From Mixta theicola (GTDB taxonomy: Bacteria > Pseudomonadota > Gammaproteobacteria > Enterobacterales > Enterobacteriaceae), in contig NZ_NWUO01000014.1 of NCBI RefSeq assembly GCF_002895925.1, positions 1 to 64,000 of the forward strand: a stretch of DNA of 64,000 nt, in the 5' to 3' direction. The translations under genes and the position numbers were made by a program. Shown piece after piece: positions 18,844-30,003 of this stretch. The stretch's first letter is position 1, and every line of letters begins with the position of its first letter. The notes under the pieces are model-generated. The model saw only the letters and a program-made list of their open reading frames with translations. It had not been told where the DNA came from and did not search any database.

Positions 18844-20103
18844 ATGAATCTTACCGAACTAAAAAATACGCCGGTTTCAGAGCTGATTACTCTTGGCGAG
18901 AACATGGGGCTGGAAAACCTGGCGCGCATGCGCAAACAGGACATCATTTTTGCTATCCTCAAACAACACGCAAAAAGCGGTGAGGATATTTTCGGTGATG
19001 GCGTTCTGGAGATACTGCAGGATGGATTTGGTTTCCTCCGTTCCGCAGACAGCTCCTACCTCGCCGGTCCCGATGACATCTATGTTTCCCCCAGCCAAAT
19101 CCGCCGCTTTAACCTTCGCACTGGTGACACCATTTCAGGCAAAATTCGTCCGCCGAAAGAGGGCGAGCGTTACTTTGCGCTGCTGAAGGTTAACGAGGTC
19201 AACTACGACAAACCGGAAAATGCGCGCAGTAAGATTCTGTTTGAAAACCTGACGCCGCTGCATGCGAACTCACGTTTACGCATGGAACGCGGTAACGGCT
19301 CAACGGAAGACCTGACCGCCCGCGTGCTGGATCTGGCTTCACCGATTGGCCGTGGCCAGCGTGGTCTGATTGTCGCTCCGCCGAAGGCGGGTAAAACGAT
19401 GCTGCTGCAGAATATCGCGCAGAGCATCGCCTACAACCATCCTGACTGCGTGCTGATGGTGCTGCTGATTGACGAACGCCCGGAAGAAGTGACCGAGATG
19501 CAGCGTCTGGTAAAAGGTGAAGTTGTTGCTTCTACCTTTGATGAGCCAGCGTCTCGTCACGTTCAGGTTGCAGAGATGGTGATCGAAAAGGCCAAACGCC
19601 TGGTTGAGCATAAAAAAGACGTTATTATCCTGCTCGACTCTATCACTCGTCTGGCGCGTGCTTACAACACCGTGGTACCGGCCTCCGGTAAAGTACTGAC
19701 CGGTGGTGTGGATGCGAATGCCCTGCATCGTCCGAAACGCTTCTTTGGTGCGGCGCGTAACGTGGAAGAGGGCGGCAGCCTGACCATTATCGCTACCGCG
19801 CTGGTAGATACCGGTTCGAAGATGGATGAAGTGATTTACGAAGAGTTTAAAGGCACCGGTAACATGGAGCTGCATCTCGCCCGTAAAATCGCTGAAAAAC
19901 GCGTCTTCCCGGCTATCGACTATAACCGTTCGGGTACGCGTAAAGAAGAACTGCTCACTTCCCAGGAAGAGCTGCAGAAAATGTGGATCCTGCGCAAAAT
20001 CATTCATCCGATGGGTGAAATCGACGCAATGGAATTCCTCATTAATAAGTTGGCGATGACCAAAACCAACGATGAATTCTTCGACATGATGAAACGTTCG
20101 TAA
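18844..20103 (+). CDS. rho: Transcription termination factor Rho
   Basis: A 419-residue protein, the E. coli length and near-identical to it. The N-terminal cold-shock-like RNA-binding domain includes GFGFLRS (about residues 61-67). The ATPase domain carries Walker A PPKAGKT (179-185) and Walker [14 protein letters not shown]. The Q-loop/R-loop region contains [14 protein letters not shown]. The hexamer translocates on C-rich RNA and releases RNA polymerase. A strong intrinsic terminator follows. Confidence 0.98.
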   Translation: MNLTELKNTPVSELITLGENMGLENLARMRKQDIIFAILKQHAKSGEDIFGDGVLEILQDGFGFLRSADSSYLAGPDDIYVSPSQIRRFNLRTGDTISGKIRPPKEGERYFALLKVNEVNYDKPENARSKILFENLTPLHANSRLRMERGNGSTEDLTARVLDLASPIGRGQRGLIVAPPKAGKTMLLQNIAQSIAYNHPDCVLMVLLIDERPEEVTEMQRLVKGEVVASTFDEPASRHVQVAEMVIEKAKRLVEHKKDVIILLDSITRLARAYNTVVPASGKVLTGGVDANALHRPKRFFGAARNVEEGGSLTIIATALVDTGSKMDEVIYEEFKGTGNMELHLARKIAEKRVFPAIDYNRSGTRKEELLTSQEELQKMWILRKIIHPMGEIDAMEFLINKLAMTKTNDEFFDMMKRS

Positions 20104-20166
20104 TTTCTGAGCCGTTGGGCCAACGCTTTAGTTAAAGGCCCTTTACCACGCTAAGAAAACTCGGAT

Positions 20167-20202
20167 AACGCCACGCTCAGACGTGGCGTTTTTTATTTTT
20201 GG
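20167..20202 (+). terminator. Intrinsic terminator after rho
   Basis: A perfect 9-bp stem AACGCCACG / CGTGGCGTT with a 6-base loop is followed by TTTTTATTTTT. It ends the rho transcript before the enterobacterial common antigen locus. Confidence 0.93.
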
Positions 20203-20378
20203 GCTATAGGATAAAGCGACTGTCGGACGTCACCGGTCGCTAAGTGTAATAAAAGCAGGCACTTTTGCTTAAATAAGCAGCGGTCGTGCGGGCAAATCGC
20301 ATTATCAAGACGTCAGTCAGGGTGGCAGGCATAATTATTGCTTATATTTACCCGGTGTCTTAGCTGAGAGCTGTTAAT

Positions 20379-21476
20379 GTGAATTTACTCACCATGAGTA
20401 CCGAGCTTGGTCTAATTTTTCTGTTTTCACTGGCATTCATTTTTTTTGCGCGGAAAGCAGCTAAAAAAGTCGGACTGGTTGACCGACCGAATTACCGTAA
20501 GCGACATCAGGGGCTGATACCGCTGGTCGGCGGCATCTCCGTCTATGCGGGCATCTGCTTCACTTTCGTCATCACCAATTATTATCTGCCGCACGCGGTG
20601 CTTTATCTGGTCTGTGCCGGCGTGCTGGTATTGGTTGGGGCGCTGGATGACCGTTTTGACATTAGCGTCAAAATTCGTGCGGTCGTACAGGCGGCGATCG
20701 CAATCGTGATGATGGTGGTAGGTAAACTCTACCTGCTCAGCCTTGGCTATATTATCGGGCCAATGGAGCTGGTTGTCGGGCCATTTGGCTATGTGCTGAC
20801 GCTGTTTGCCGTTTGGGCGGCGATCAACGCCTTTAATATGGTGGACGGCATTGACGGTCTGCTGGGCGGTTTGTCCTGCGTTACCTTTGGCGCGATGGGC
20901 ATCATCCTCTTTTTTGACGGACAACACAGTCTGGCGATGTGGTGTTTTGCCATGATTGCCGCCACGCTTCCCTATATCCTGCTTAACCTTGGCGTTTTCG
21001 GTAAACGCTACAAAGTGTTTATGGGCGATGCGGGCAGTACGCTTATCGGTTTCACCATTATCTGGATCCTGCTGGAAACCACCCAGGGCGTTACTCATCC
21101 TATTACACCGGTCACGGCGCTGTGGCTTATTGCCATTCCGCTGATGGATATGGTGGCGATTATGTATCGCCGTCTGCGTAAAGGTATGAGCCCTTTCTCT
21201 GCTGACCGTCAGCATATTCATCATTTGATCATGCGCGCCGGTTTTACTTCACGGCAGGCGTTTGTGCTGATCACTTTTGCCGCTGTGCTGCTGGCTGGCG
21301 TGGGCGTATTGGGTGAATACCTGGCTTTTATTCCTGAGTGGGCGATGCTGCTGTTGTTTTTGCTTGCTTTCATCCTCTATGGCTACTGCATTAAGCGCGC
21401 CTGGCGCGTTGCCCGCATGATCAAACGCCTCAAGCGCCGCCTGCGTCGCGCCAATAAAAATAAGCACCCGGGCTAA
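20379..21476 (+). CDS. wecA: Undecaprenyl-phosphate GlcNAc-1-phosphate transferase
   Basis: A 365-residue polytopic membrane enzyme that starts enterobacterial common antigen by moving GlcNAc-1-P from UDP-GlcNAc to undecaprenyl phosphate. It can also start many O-antigens. It has about 11 hydrophobic segments. The cytoplasmic catalytic motifs are present: DDRFD (residues 90-94), NAFNMVDGIDGLLGG, and the DRQHIHH loop. The start is a GTG (MNLLTMSTEL), as in E. coli, with GAGAG a few bases upstream. An ATG two bases earlier is out of frame. It is the first gene of the 12-gene locus. Confidence 0.96.
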   Translation: MNLLTMSTELGLIFLFSLAFIFFARKAAKKVGLVDRPNYRKRHQGLIPLVGGISVYAGICFTFVITNYYLPHAVLYLVCAGVLVLVGALDDRFDISVKIRAVVQAAIAIVMMVVGKLYLLSLGYIIGPMELVVGPFGYVLTLFAVWAAINAFNMVDGIDGLLGGLSCVTFGAMGIILFFDGQHSLAMWCFAMIAATLPYILLNLGVFGKRYKVFMGDAGSTLIGFTIIWILLETTQGVTHPITPVTALWLIAIPLMDMVAIMYRRLRKGMSPFSADRQHIHHLIMRAGFTSRQAFVLITFAAVLLAGVGVLGEYLAFIPEWAMLLLFLLAFILYGYCIKRAWRVARMIKRLKRRLRRANKNKHPG

Positions 21477-21504
21477 GCGCCCTTTGGACAAGGATACCCT
21501 GCAT

Positions 21505-22536
21505 ATGACTTCTGACTTCGTGGATAACGAATTAGATATTCGTGGCCTGTTTTGCGCGCTGTGGCGCGGTAAACGCTGGATTATCGGACTGGCGCTGCTG
21601 GGCATGCTGCTGGCCTGGATCTGGTCTTTGTTGGTTAAACAGGAATGGAGCACCACGGCGATCACCGATCGTCCCACGGTAAATATGGCTGGCGGCTACT
21701 ACTCGCAGCAGCAATTTTTACGCAACCTGGATAACCATAATGGCGTCACAGAGCTGGCTGTGCCGCAGCCTTCGGCGGTGGACGATGCCTACCAGGAGTT
21801 TATTATGCAGCTTGCTTCGTGGGATACGCGACGCGAATTCTGGTTGCAAACCGATTACTATAAGCACCGCAAAAGCGGCAATGTCCATAAAGACGCCGCG
21901 CTGCTGGACGAAATGGTCAGCAATATTCAGTTCAGTCCGGCGGACAGCGCGAAAAACCTGAGCGACAGCGTCAGGCTGGTGGCGGAAACCGCAGCGGATG
22001 CCAACAATCTGCTGCGTCAGTATGTCGCCTTCGCCAGCGAACGTGCGGCGCGCCACTTAAATCAGGAGCTGAAGGCGGCTTGGGCGGCGCGCACCGTGCA
22101 GCTGAAAGCGCAGGTTAAACGGCAGGAGAAGGTAGCGAATGCCGTTTACCAGCGACAGTTACACAGCGTGGAGCAGGCGCTCAAAATTGCGCAGCAGGAA
22201 GGAATCGACCAGGCGAAAACCAGTACGCCGTCGGAGCAGCTGCCCGATTCAGAACTCTTTTTGCTTGGCAGGCCAATGCTGCAGGCCCGGCTGGAAAACC
22301 TGCAGACGAATGGGCCAACCTACGATCTGGACTATGATCAAAATCGGGCGATGCTCGATACGTTGAATGTCGGGCCCACGCTTGATCAAAATTTTCAGAC
22401 CTACCGCTATTTGCGCACGCCGGAAGAGCCGGTGAAGCGTGACAGTCCACGCCGGACATTCGTCATGATAATGTGGGGCGCAATTGGCGCGTTGGTTGGT
22501 GCAGGCGTTGCCCTAATTCGCCGTCCTCGTGCCTGA
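21505..22536 (+). CDS. wzzE: ECA polysaccharide chain-length regulator WzzE
   Basis: A 343-residue Wzz-type polysaccharide co-polymerase. It has two membrane segments, near residues 30-50 (WIIGLALLGMLLAWIWSLL) and near 318-338 (FVMIMWGAIGALVGAGVAL), flanking a large periplasmic coiled-coil domain. The pre-TM2 proline-rich motif RTPEEPVKRDSPRR is present. It sets the modal length of ECA chains. I use the ATG at MTSDFVDNEL because AAGGA lies 10 bases upstream. A TTG seven codons earlier overlaps it. Confidence 0.94.
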   Translation: MTSDFVDNELDIRGLFCALWRGKRWIIGLALLGMLLAWIWSLLVKQEWSTTAITDRPTVNMAGGYYSQQQFLRNLDNHNGVTELAVPQPSAVDDAYQEFIMQLASWDTRREFWLQTDYYKHRKSGNVHKDAALLDEMVSNIQFSPADSAKNLSDSVRLVAETAADANNLLRQYVAFASERAARHLNQELKAAWAARTVQLKAQVKRQEKVANAVYQRQLHSVEQALKIAQQEGIDQAKTSTPSEQLPDSELFLLGRPMLQARLENLQTNGPTYDLDYDQNRAMLDTLNVGPTLDQNFQTYRYLRTPEEPVKRDSPRRTFVMIMWGAIGALVGAGVALIRRPRA

Positions 22537-22593
22537 TACGCGCGTTGCAGGTGTCGCTGTGACTGACACGGTTAACGAACGAAGAGAAAAACA

Positions 22594-23724
22594 GTGAAAG
22601 TACTTACCGTTTTTGGCACGAGGCCGGAAGCTATCAAAATGGCGCCGCTGGTACATGCGCTGGCGAACGATGCCGCATTTGATGCCCGCCTATGTGTGAC
22701 GGCCCAGCATCGTGAGATGCTCGATCAGGTGCTGCGTCTGTTCGCGCTAAAGCCGGACTATGACCTGGATATTATGCGCCCGGAGCAGGGGCTGACGGAA
22801 ATTACCAGCCGGATACTGGAAGGGTTGAAAGGGGTATTTTCCTCTTTCCGTCCTGATGTGGTGCTGGTTCATGGCGATACCACCACGACGCTGGCAGCCA
22901 GCCTGGCCGCTTTTTATCATCGTATCCCGGTGGGACACGTTGAGGCCGGGCTGCGTACCGGCGATCTCTATTCTCCGTGGCCTGAAGAGGCGAACCGTAA
23001 GCTGACCGGGCATCTGGCTACGTGGCATTTTACCCCCACCGAATACTCCCGGCAGAACCTGCTGCGGGAAAACCTGCCGGATAAGCAGATATTTGTTACC
23101 GGCAATACGGTAATTGATGCGCTGTTCTGGGTACGCGATCGCGTTCTGTCCGATCGCCAGCACGATAAGAATCTGGCGGCGCGTTATCCTTTTCTTGATG
23201 CGGCAAAAAAGCTGATCCTGGTCACCGGACATCGCCGCGAAAGCTTTGGTGACGGCTTTGAACGCATCTGCAGCGCGCTGGCGACGCTGGCGCGTCAGCA
23301 TCCTGAAATTCAGATTGTTTATCCGGTGCACCTGAACCCCAACGTCAGCGAGCCCGTTAAACGTATCCTGAGCGGCATCGACAATATTATTCTTATTGAG
23401 CCGCAGGAGTATTTGCCCTTTGTCTGGCTGATGAATCGGGCATGGTTGATCCTGACCGATTCCGGCGGCATCCAGGAAGAGGCGCCTTCGCTTGGCAAAC
23501 CGGTACTGGTGATGCGCGAAACCACCGAGCGTCCTGAGGCGATTGACGCCGGAACGGTGCGCCTGGTGGGAACCAGCGAAGAGAAAATTGTTGCAGAGGT
23601 AACCCATCTGCTCACCCATGAAGAAGCCTGGCAGGCGATGAGCCATGCGCATAATCCGTATGGCGATGGTCATGCCTGCGCCCGCATTCTGCAGGCGCTA
23701 AAAAATCACAGAGTAACACTATGA
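22594..23724 (+). CDS. wecB: UDP-GlcNAc 2-epimerase WecB
   Basis: A 376-residue non-hydrolysing epimerase that makes UDP-ManNAc. It has the [13 protein letters not shown]-terminal loop (about residues 8-19), [12 protein letters not shown], the allosteric region [10 protein letters not shown] and the UDP-binding [12 protein letters not shown]. It starts at GTG, as its E. coli counterpart does. The stop overlaps the wecC start by 4 bases, coupling the two steps toward UDP-ManNAcA. Confidence 0.97.
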   Translation: MKVLTVFGTRPEAIKMAPLVHALANDAAFDARLCVTAQHREMLDQVLRLFALKPDYDLDIMRPEQGLTEITSRILEGLKGVFSSFRPDVVLVHGDTTTTLAASLAAFYHRIPVGHVEAGLRTGDLYSPWPEEANRKLTGHLATWHFTPTEYSRQNLLRENLPDKQIFVTGNTVIDALFWVRDRVLSDRQHDKNLAARYPFLDAAKKLILVTGHRRESFGDGFERICSALATLARQHPEIQIVYPVHLNPNVSEPVKRILSGIDNIILIEPQEYLPFVWLMNRAWLILTDSGGIQEEAPSLGKPVLVMRETTERPEAIDAGTVRLVGTSEEKIVAEVTHLLTHEEAWQAMSHAHNPYGDGHACARILQALKNHRVTL

Positions 23725-24983
23725 GTTTTAAAACGATTTCGGTTATTGGCCTCGGTTATATCGGGCTGCCTACCGCCGCCGCGTTTGCCTCGCGCCAGCA
23801 GCATGTGGTGGGAATTGATATTAACGCGCGCGCGGTTGAGACCATTAACCGTGGCGAAATCCATATCGTCGAACCCGATCTGGATACGGTAGTAAAGCAG
23901 GCCGTACAGGACGGCTTTCTTCGTGCCGCCACGCAGCCGGTGGCGGCCGATGCGTTTCTGATCGCCGTTCCCACGCCGTTTAAAGGCGAGCATCAGCCGG
24001 ATATGAGCTATGTGCAGGCGGCCGCGCTGTCGCTTGCGCCGGTATTGAAGCCGGGCGATTTAGTGATTCTGGAATCGACCTCGCCGGTTGGCGCAACGGA
24101 ACAGATGGCGCATTGGCTGGCCGAAGCGCGCCCGGATCTGACCTTCCCACAGCAGCAGCCGGATAGCCCTGATATTCATATCGCCTACTGTCCTGAGCGG
24201 GTACTGCCCGGTCAGGTGATGGTTGAGCTGATTAAAAATGACCGCGTTATCGGCGGGATGACGCCAGCCTGCTCTGAGCGCGCCAGCGAACTGTACCGCA
24301 TCTTTCTGGAAGGCGAATGCGTGGTCACCAATGCCCGCACTGCTGAAATGTGCAAGCTGACCGAAAACAGCTTCCGCGACGTCAATATCGCCTTTGCCAA
24401 CGAACTGTCGCTCATTTGCGCGCAGCAGGGCATTAACGTATGGGAACTGATTGCGCTGGCTAACCGCCATCCGCGCGTCAATATTCTGCAACCGGGGCCG
24501 GGCGTTGGCGGCCACTGCATTGCGGTTGATCCCTGGTTCATCGTCGCGCAAAACCCTGAGCTGGCGCGACTTATCCGCACGGCGCGTGAAGTGAATGACG
24601 CCAAGCCGCACTGGGTGCTGGATCAGGTTAAAGCTGCGGTTGCCGACTGCCTGAGCGAAAGCGGCAAGCGCGCCAGTGAATTAACCATCGCCTGCTTTGG
24701 CCTGGCGTTTAAACCTAACATTGACGATTTACGTGAAAGCCCGGCGATGGAGGTGGCGCATCTGGTCGCCACCTGGCATAGCGGTACGACCTGGGTCGTG
24801 GAGCCTAACGTGCAGCAGGTTCCGGCAACGCTGGCCGATGAGGCGACGCTGGTAACATTGGATCAGGCGCTGCAGCAGGCCGATGTCCTGGTAATGTTGG
24901 TCGATCACCACGCCTTTAAAGCCGTGAGCGGCGATCGGGTCGCCCAGCGTTGGGTGGTGGATACGAAAGGAGTATGGCGATGA
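23721..24983 (+). CDS. wecC: UDP-ManNAc 6-dehydrogenase WecC
   Basis: A 420-residue UDP-sugar dehydrogenase of the UgdH family that oxidises UDP-ManNAc to UDP-ManNAcA with two NAD. The N-terminal Rossmann fold shows [12 protein letters not shown]. The catalytic cysteine lies in [13 protein letters not shown]. The C-terminal domain includes [17 protein letters not shown]. It overlaps wecB by ATGA and rffG by 4 bases. Confidence 0.97.
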   Translation: MSFKTISVIGLGYIGLPTAAAFASRQQHVVGIDINARAVETINRGEIHIVEPDLDTVVKQAVQDGFLRAATQPVAADAFLIAVPTPFKGEHQPDMSYVQAAALSLAPVLKPGDLVILESTSPVGATEQMAHWLAEARPDLTFPQQQPDSPDIHIAYCPERVLPGQVMVELIKNDRVIGGMTPACSERASELYRIFLEGECVVTNARTAEMCKLTENSFRDVNIAFANELSLICAQQGINVWELIALANRHPRVNILQPGPGVGGHCIAVDPWFIVAQNPELARLIRTAREVNDAKPHWVLDQVKAAVADCLSESGKRASELTIACFGLAFKPNIDDLRESPAMEVAHLVATWHSGTTWVVEPNVQQVPATLADEATLVTLDQALQQADVLVMLVDHHAFKAVSGDRVAQRWVVDTKGVWR

Positions 24984-26053
24984 AGCAATTTCTGGTTACC
25001 GGCGGTGCGGGTTTTATCGGTTCAGCGGTAGTACGCCATCTTATTCAACATACGCAACACCGGGTGGTAGTGGTTGATAAACTGACCTATGCCGGCAATC
25101 TCTCCTCGCTGGCTCCGGTTGCGGATAGCGATCGCTTCGCCTTTGAAAAGGTCGATATTTGCGATCGCGCCGCGCTGGACCGCCTGATGGCGCACTATCA
25201 GCCCGATTGCATTATGCATCTGGCGGCGGAAAGCCATGTTGACCGCTCAATCGACAGCTCCTGGCCGTTTATTGAAACCAATATTGTCGGCACCTGGCAG
25301 ATGCTGGAAGCAGCGCGTCATTACTGGCGCAGCCTGTCGGCCGAAAAACAGGCGGCGTTTGTTTTCCATCATATTTCCACTGACGAAGTGTTTGGCGATC
25401 TGCACGGCAGCGATGATTTCTTTACCGAAACCACGCCTTACGCGCCCAGCAGCCCTTACTCCGCCAGCAAAGCCAGCAGCGATCATCTGGTACGCGCCTG
25501 GATGCGCACCTATGGGCTGCCGGTTATCGTTACCAACTGTTCCAACAACTACGGCCCTTATCATTTCCCCGAAAAGCTTATCCCGCTGATGATTATCAAC
25601 GCGCTGGCCGGCAAACCGCTGCCGGTCTATGGCGACGGCGGACAAATTCGCGACTGGCTGTATGTGGAAGATCATGCGCGGGCGCTGGTAACCGTGGTGA
25701 GCACCGGGAAAGCCGGGGAAACCTATAACATCGGCGGCCATAACGAACAGCGTAATATCGACGTGGTAGAGACGCTTTGCGATCTGCTGGAAGAGCTGGC
25801 ACCGGCCAAACCGGCGGGGATCGCGCACTTTCGCGATCTGATCACGTTTGTCACCGATCGTCCTGGTCATGACCAGCGCTACGCCATTGACGCGGGTAAA
25901 ATCGAGCGCGAACTGGGCTGGCGTCCGCAGGAGACGTTTGCAAGCGGCCTGCGTAAAACGGTGCAGTGGTATTTGAGTCATGAGATCTGGTGGCGCAGCA
26001 TCCTGGATGGCAGCTATCAGGGCGAGCGGCTCGGACTTTCTTCCTCTCACTGA
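24980..26053 (+). CDS. rffG: dTDP-glucose 4,6-dehydratase (ECA)
   Basis: A 357-residue short-chain dehydrogenase/reductase that converts dTDP-glucose to the 4-keto-6-deoxy intermediate on the way to dTDP-Fuc4NAc. NAD binding is by [10 protein letters not shown] (residues 6-15), the [11 protein letters not shown] loop is present, and the catalytic YSASKAS contains the Tyr-Lys pair. The start MKQFLVTG overlaps the wecC stop (ATGA), with GGAG 7 bases upstream. Longer in-frame starts lie inside wecC and lack support. Confidence 0.96.
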   Translation: MKQFLVTGGAGFIGSAVVRHLIQHTQHRVVVVDKLTYAGNLSSLAPVADSDRFAFEKVDICDRAALDRLMAHYQPDCIMHLAAESHVDRSIDSSWPFIETNIVGTWQMLEAARHYWRSLSAEKQAAFVFHHISTDEVFGDLHGSDDFFTETTPYAPSSPYSASKASSDHLVRAWMRTYGLPVIVTNCSNNYGPYHFPEKLIPLMIINALAGKPLPVYGDGGQIRDWLYVEDHARALVTVVSTGKAGETYNIGGHNEQRNIDVVETLCDLLEELAPAKPAGIAHFRDLITFVTDRPGHDQRYAIDAGKIERELGWRPQETFASGLRKTVQWYLSHEIWWRSILDGSYQGERLGLSSSH

Positions 26054-26064
26054 GGCGAAACATC

Positions 26065-26946
26065 ATGAAAGGCATTATTCTGGCCGGTGGATCCGGCACG
26101 CGGCTGCATCCCATCACCCGTGGGCTATCGAAACAGCTGCTGCCCATCTATGACAAGCAGATGATCTATTATCCCCTGTCGGTATTAATGCTGGCAGGCA
26201 TCCGCGAGATTCTGATTATTACAACGTCGGATGATATGTCGCATTTTCAACGCCTGCTGGGTGACGGCAGCGAATTCGGCATCCGGCTGGAGTATGCGGC
26301 CCAGCCCAGCCCGGACGGTCTGGCGCAGGCGTTTATCATTGGCGAAACGTTCCTTAACGGCGAGCCGAGCTGTCTGGCGTTGGGCGATAATATCTGGTTC
26401 GGCCAGGGCTTCAGCCCCAAACTGAAAAAAGTGGCGGCGCGCAGCCAGGGCGCTACGGTGTTTGGCTACCAGGTTATGGACCCGGAGCGCTTTGGCGTGG
26501 TGGAATTTGACGACGATTTTCGCGCGCTTTCGCTGGAGGAAAAACCGGCCAAACCCAAATCTAACTGGGCGATAACCGGGCTTTACTTTTACGATAGCCA
26601 GGTGGTGGATTTTGCGCGTCAGGTAAAGCCTTCGGCGCGCGGCGAGCTGGAAATTACCTCAATTAACCAGCGCTATCTGGAACAGGGCGAACTAAGCGTT
26701 GAGCTGCTGGGCCGTGGTTTTGCCTGGCTTGATACCGGTACGCATGACAGCCTGATTGAGGCCAGCACATTTGTGCAAACGGTTGAAAAACGGCAGGGCT
26801 TTAAAATCGCCTGTCTGGAAGAGATCGCCTGGCGCAACGGCTGGCTGGACGATGATGGCTTGCGCCGTGCGGCTCAGGCACTGCATAAAACCGGCTACGG
26901 CCAGTATCTGCTGGATATTTTACATGCGCGTCCACGCCAGTATTAA
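26065..26946 (+). CDS. rffH: Glucose-1-phosphate thymidylyltransferase (ECA)
   Basis: A 293-residue nucleotidyltransferase (the E. coli length) that makes dTDP-glucose. The nucleotide loop is [14 protein letters not shown] (residues 5-18), and [18 protein letters not shown] and [12 protein letters not shown] are conserved. I use the ATG at MKGIILAGG. Upstream in-frame codons lie inside rffG. Its last 23 bases overlap wecD. Confidence 0.96.
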   Translation: MKGIILAGGSGTRLHPITRGLSKQLLPIYDKQMIYYPLSVLMLAGIREILIITTSDDMSHFQRLLGDGSEFGIRLEYAAQPSPDGLAQAFIIGETFLNGEPSCLALGDNIWFGQGFSPKLKKVAARSQGATVFGYQVMDPERFGVVEFDDDFRALSLEEKPAKPKSNWAITGLYFYDSQVVDFARQVKPSARGELEITSINQRYLEQGELSVELLGRGFAWLDTGTHDSLIEASTFVQTVEKRQGFKIACLEEIAWRNGWLDDDGLRRAAQALHKTGYGQYLLDILHARPRQY

Positions 26947-27616
26947 AACGCTCGACTGGGAAAATGCCTTCTTCCAACGCCACGGCGCTCAGCTGGTATG
27001 GGATGCTGCCGCCACGCTCGATCTGGCACAGCTCGATGCGTTTGACCTGGTGCAGGCAAAAGTCGACAGCCAGCAGACAGCGCTGCTGGATACGCTACAG
27101 CAGTTGGGATTTCGCCTGGTGGAAGGAGAAGCAGATCTGCAGCTGGCGGTAGCGGCCGGTGAGCGACAGTCCGGTATACGTATCGCGCGTCCTGAGCATA
27201 TTCCAGCATTGCGTACCGCAGCCGGCGCTGCCTTTGCTTACAGCCGCTTTCGCGCGCCCTGGTATCAGCCGCACGACAGCGCCCGCTTTTATGCGCAATG
27301 GATCGAAAACGCGGTGCGCGGCACTTTCGATAATCAGTGTCTGGTCGCGCATGATGAACAGGGCAAGCTACAGGGGTTCGTTTCGCTACGCGAACAGGGG
27401 GCCGATGAGGCGCGTATCGGCCTGCTGGCAACGCTGCCGACGGCACAGGGCCAGGGCGTCGGCACGCGGCTGATGCTGGCGGCGCTTGACTGGTGCCGGG
27501 CGCGGCGGCGGAACAAACTGCGCGTTGCGACGCAGCTCAGCAATCTGGCCGCAATGCGGCTCTATCTTCGTTGCGGTGCCACCCTTGAGAGCACCGCCTA
27601 CTGGTTATACAGGTAA
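26924..27616 (+). CDS. wecD: dTDP-fucosamine acetyltransferase WecD
   Basis: A 230-residue GNAT-family protein resembling E. coli WecD/RffC (224 aa), which acetylates dTDP-4-amino-4,6-dideoxygalactose. The most conserved blocks are [33 protein letters not shown], and the acetyl-CoA loop [14 protein letters not shown] followed by STAYWLYR. The start [17 protein letters not shown] lies inside the rffH 3' end, as in E. coli. No strong Shine-Dalgarno is seen, so translation probably depends on ribosomes leaving rffH. Confidence 0.92.
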   Translation: MRVHASIKTLDWENAFFQRHGAQLVWDAAATLDLAQLDAFDLVQAKVDSQQTALLDTLQQLGFRLVEGEADLQLAVAAGERQSGIRIARPEHIPALRTAAGAAFAYSRFRAPWYQPHDSARFYAQWIENAVRGTFDNQCLVAHDEQGKLQGFVSLREQGADEARIGLLATLPTAQGQGVGTRLMLAALDWCRARRRNKLRVATQLSNLAAMRLYLRCGATLESTAYWLYR

Positions 27617-27620
27617 CGTC

Positions 27621-28751
27621 ATGATTCCATTTAATGCGCCACCGGTGGTGGGAACCGAAGTTGAATATATGCAATCCGCCATGAGCAGCGGCAAGCTGTG
27701 CGGCGACGGCGGCTTTACGCGCCGCTGCCAGCAGTGGATGGAGCAGCGTTTCGCCAGTAAAAAGGTACTGCTGACGCCTTCCTGCACCGCGTCGCTGGAA
27801 ATGGCCGCGCTGCTGATCGATATTCAGCCCGGCGATGAAGTAATTATGCCGAGCTATACCTTTGTTTCTACCGCCAATGCTTTTGTACTGCGCGGCGCGA
27901 AGATTGTCTTTGTTGACGTGCATCCTGAGACGTTGAACATTGATGAAACCCGTATCGAAGCGGCAATCACTGAAAAAACGCGGGCTATCGTGCCGGTCCA
28001 CTACGCGGGCGTGGCCTGTGAAATGGACACCATCATGGCGCTGGCAAAAAAGCATCAGCTGTATGTGATTGAGGATGCGGCGCAGGGCGTAATGTCCACT
28101 TATAAAGGATGCGCGCTGGGCAGCATTGGCCACATCGGCTGCTTCAGCTTTCATGAAACGAAAAACTACACCGCAGGCGGTGAAGGCGGCGCAACGCTGA
28201 TCAACGACAGCGCGCTGGTGGAACGCGCGGAAATCATCCGGGAAAAAGGCACCAACCGCAGCCAGTTTTTCCGTGGACAGGTGGATAAATATACCTGGCG
28301 CGATATTGGCTCCAGCTACCTGATGTCCGATTTGCAGGCGGCCTACCTGTGGGCGCAGCTGGAAGCGGCAACGCATATTAACCAGCAGCGGCTACGTCTC
28401 TGGCAGCGTTATTATGATGCTCTGAAGCCGGTTGCGGCCCGTGGCCGTCTTGAACTGCCCACCATCCCATCGCACTGCGAACACAATGCGCATATGTTTT
28501 ACATTAAACTGCGCGACGCGGACGATCGGGCGGCGCTAATTAACTGGTTAAAAGAGGCGGAGATTCTGGCGGTATTCCATTACATTCCGCTGCATAGCTC
28601 GCCAGCGGGAGAGCAGTTTGGCCGCTTTGCGGGCGAGGATCGCTACACCACCGTTGAAAGTGAGCGTCTGCTGCGTCTGCCGCTGTTTTATAATCTGTCA
28701 GAGAACAATCAAAGCACCGTTATTAATTCTCTGCTGAGCTTCTTCTCCTGA
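27621..28751 (+). CDS. wecE: dTDP-4-amino-4,6-dideoxygalactose transaminase WecE
   Basis: A 376-residue fold-type I sugar aminotransferase (DegT/DnrJ/EryC1 family) that forms dTDP-4-amino-4,6-dideoxygalactose. The PLP lysine is in SFHETKNYTAGGEGG. VIEDAAQGV provides the cofactor aspartate, and HNAHMFYIKL is conserved. It starts 4 bases after wecD stops (MIPFNAPPVVG) and ends one base before wzxE. Confidence 0.97.
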   Translation: MIPFNAPPVVGTEVEYMQSAMSSGKLCGDGGFTRRCQQWMEQRFASKKVLLTPSCTASLEMAALLIDIQPGDEVIMPSYTFVSTANAFVLRGAKIVFVDVHPETLNIDETRIEAAITEKTRAIVPVHYAGVACEMDTIMALAKKHQLYVIEDAAQGVMSTYKGCALGSIGHIGCFSFHETKNYTAGGEGGATLINDSALVERAEIIREKGTNRSQFFRGQVDKYTWRDIGSSYLMSDLQAAYLWAQLEAATHINQQRLRLWQRYYDALKPVAARGRLELPTIPSHCEHNAHMFYIKLRDADDRAALINWLKEAEILAVFHYIPLHSSPAGEQFGRFAGEDRYTTVESERLLRLPLFYNLSENNQSTVINSLLSFFS

Positions 28752-28752
28752 T

Positions 28753-30003
28753 ATGTCATTAGCAAAAGCGTCGGTGTGGACGGCAGCGTCCACGCTGGTA
28801 AAAATTGCTGCCGGCCTGCTGGTAGTAAAGCTGCTTGCGGTTAGCTTTGGGCCGGAAGGGGTTGGCCAGGCGGGCAACTTCCGCCAGCTGATCACCGTGC
28901 TGGGCGTGCTGGCGGGGGCCGGTATCTTTAATGGCGTGACCAAATATGTGGCGCAGTATCAACAACAGCCGCAGCAGCTGGCCGCCGTAACCGGCACCGC
29001 CACTTCAATGATGCTTGGTTTTTCCACGCTGCTGGCGGTGGTTTTTCTGCTGGCCGCCGCGCCCATCAGCCAGCTGCTGTTTGGCCACGATCGCTATCAG
29101 CAGGTGATTCGCATAGTGGCTTTTTTGCAGATGGGGATCGCCTGGGCCAATCTGGCGCTGGCGATCATGAAAGGGTTCCGCGATGCGATGGGCAATGCGC
29201 TGTCGCTGATGGCGGGCAGCGTGATTGGCGTGATCGGCTATGTAATCTGTTACTGGCTCGGCGGCTATAGTGGTGCGCTGGTCGGGCTGGCGCTGGTGCC
29301 GGCGCTGATCGTAATCCCGGCGCTGCTGCTGCTGATAAAGCGCGACCATTTACCGCTGCGTGCGCTGTCGCCGCGCTGGCAGGGCGATCTGGCGCGTCAG
29401 CTGGCCAAATTTACGCTGATGGCGTTAATCACTTCCGCCACGCTTCCCATCGCCTGGATGATGATGCGTAACCTGCTGGCGGCGCGCTACAGCTGGGAGG
29501 AAGTCGGGCTGTGGCAGGGCGTTACCACTATTTCCGACGCCTGGCTGCAGTTTATTACCGCCACCTTTAGCGTCTGGCTGCTGCCAACGCTCTCACGCCT
29601 GAACACTAAGGCTGAAATCTCACGCGAAATTTTCCGTACGCTGCGCTTTGTGCTGCCGGCGGTGGCCGCCGTGGGCTGTTGCGTCTGGCTGCTGCGCGAT
29701 GTGGCGATCTGGCTGCTGTTTTCCAGCCGGTTCGCCGGCATGCGCGATCTGTTTATCTGGCAGCTGCCTGGCGATGTGCTCAAGGTGGGGGCCTATGTTT
29801 TCGGCTATTTAGTGATTGCGAAAGCCTCGCTGCGTTTTTATATTGCCGCCGAGCTTAGCCAGTTTATTTTGCTGACCGCTTTTTCGCGCTGGTTAATTCC
29901 GCCTTATGGCGCGATCGGCGCCGCGCAGGCCTATATGGCTACCTATATTGTCTATTTCGCGCTCTGTTTATGCGCTTTTTTGATTTATCGCCGAAGAGTA
30001 TGA
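28753..30003 (+). CDS. wzxE: ECA lipid III flippase WzxE
   Basis: A 416-residue polytopic MATE/MOP-type flippase with about 12 hydrophobic segments and the E. coli length. It moves the undecaprenyl-linked trisaccharide repeat across the inner membrane. Conserved E. coli-like segments include AGAGIFNGVTKYVAQ and ILLTAFSRWLIPPYGAIGAAQAY. The start is MSLAKASVWTAAST. Its TGA overlaps the wecF ATG. Confidence 0.96.
   Translation: MSLAKASVWTAASTLVKIAAGLLVVKLLAVSFGPEGVGQAGNFRQLITVLGVLAGAGIFNGVTKYVAQYQQQPQQLAAVTGTATSMMLGFSTLLAVVFLLAAAPISQLLFGHDRYQQVIRIVAFLQMGIAWANLALAIMKGFRDAMGNALSLMAGSVIGVIGYVICYWLGGYSGALVGLALVPALIVIPALLLLIKRDHLPLRALSPRWQGDLARQLAKFTLMALITSATLPIAWMMMRNLLAARYSWEEVGLWQGVTTISDAWLQFITATFSVWLLPTLSRLNTKAEISREIFRTLRFVLPAVAAVGCCVWLLRDVAIWLLFSSRFAGMRDLFIWQLPGDVLKVGAYVFGYLVIAKASLRFYIAAELSQFILLTAFSRWLIPPYGAIGAAQAYMATYIVYFALCLCAFLIYRRRV

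Noticed and set aside
22747-23673. 308-codon minus-strand ORF
   Set aside because: It is antisense to wecB, which is complete and conserved.
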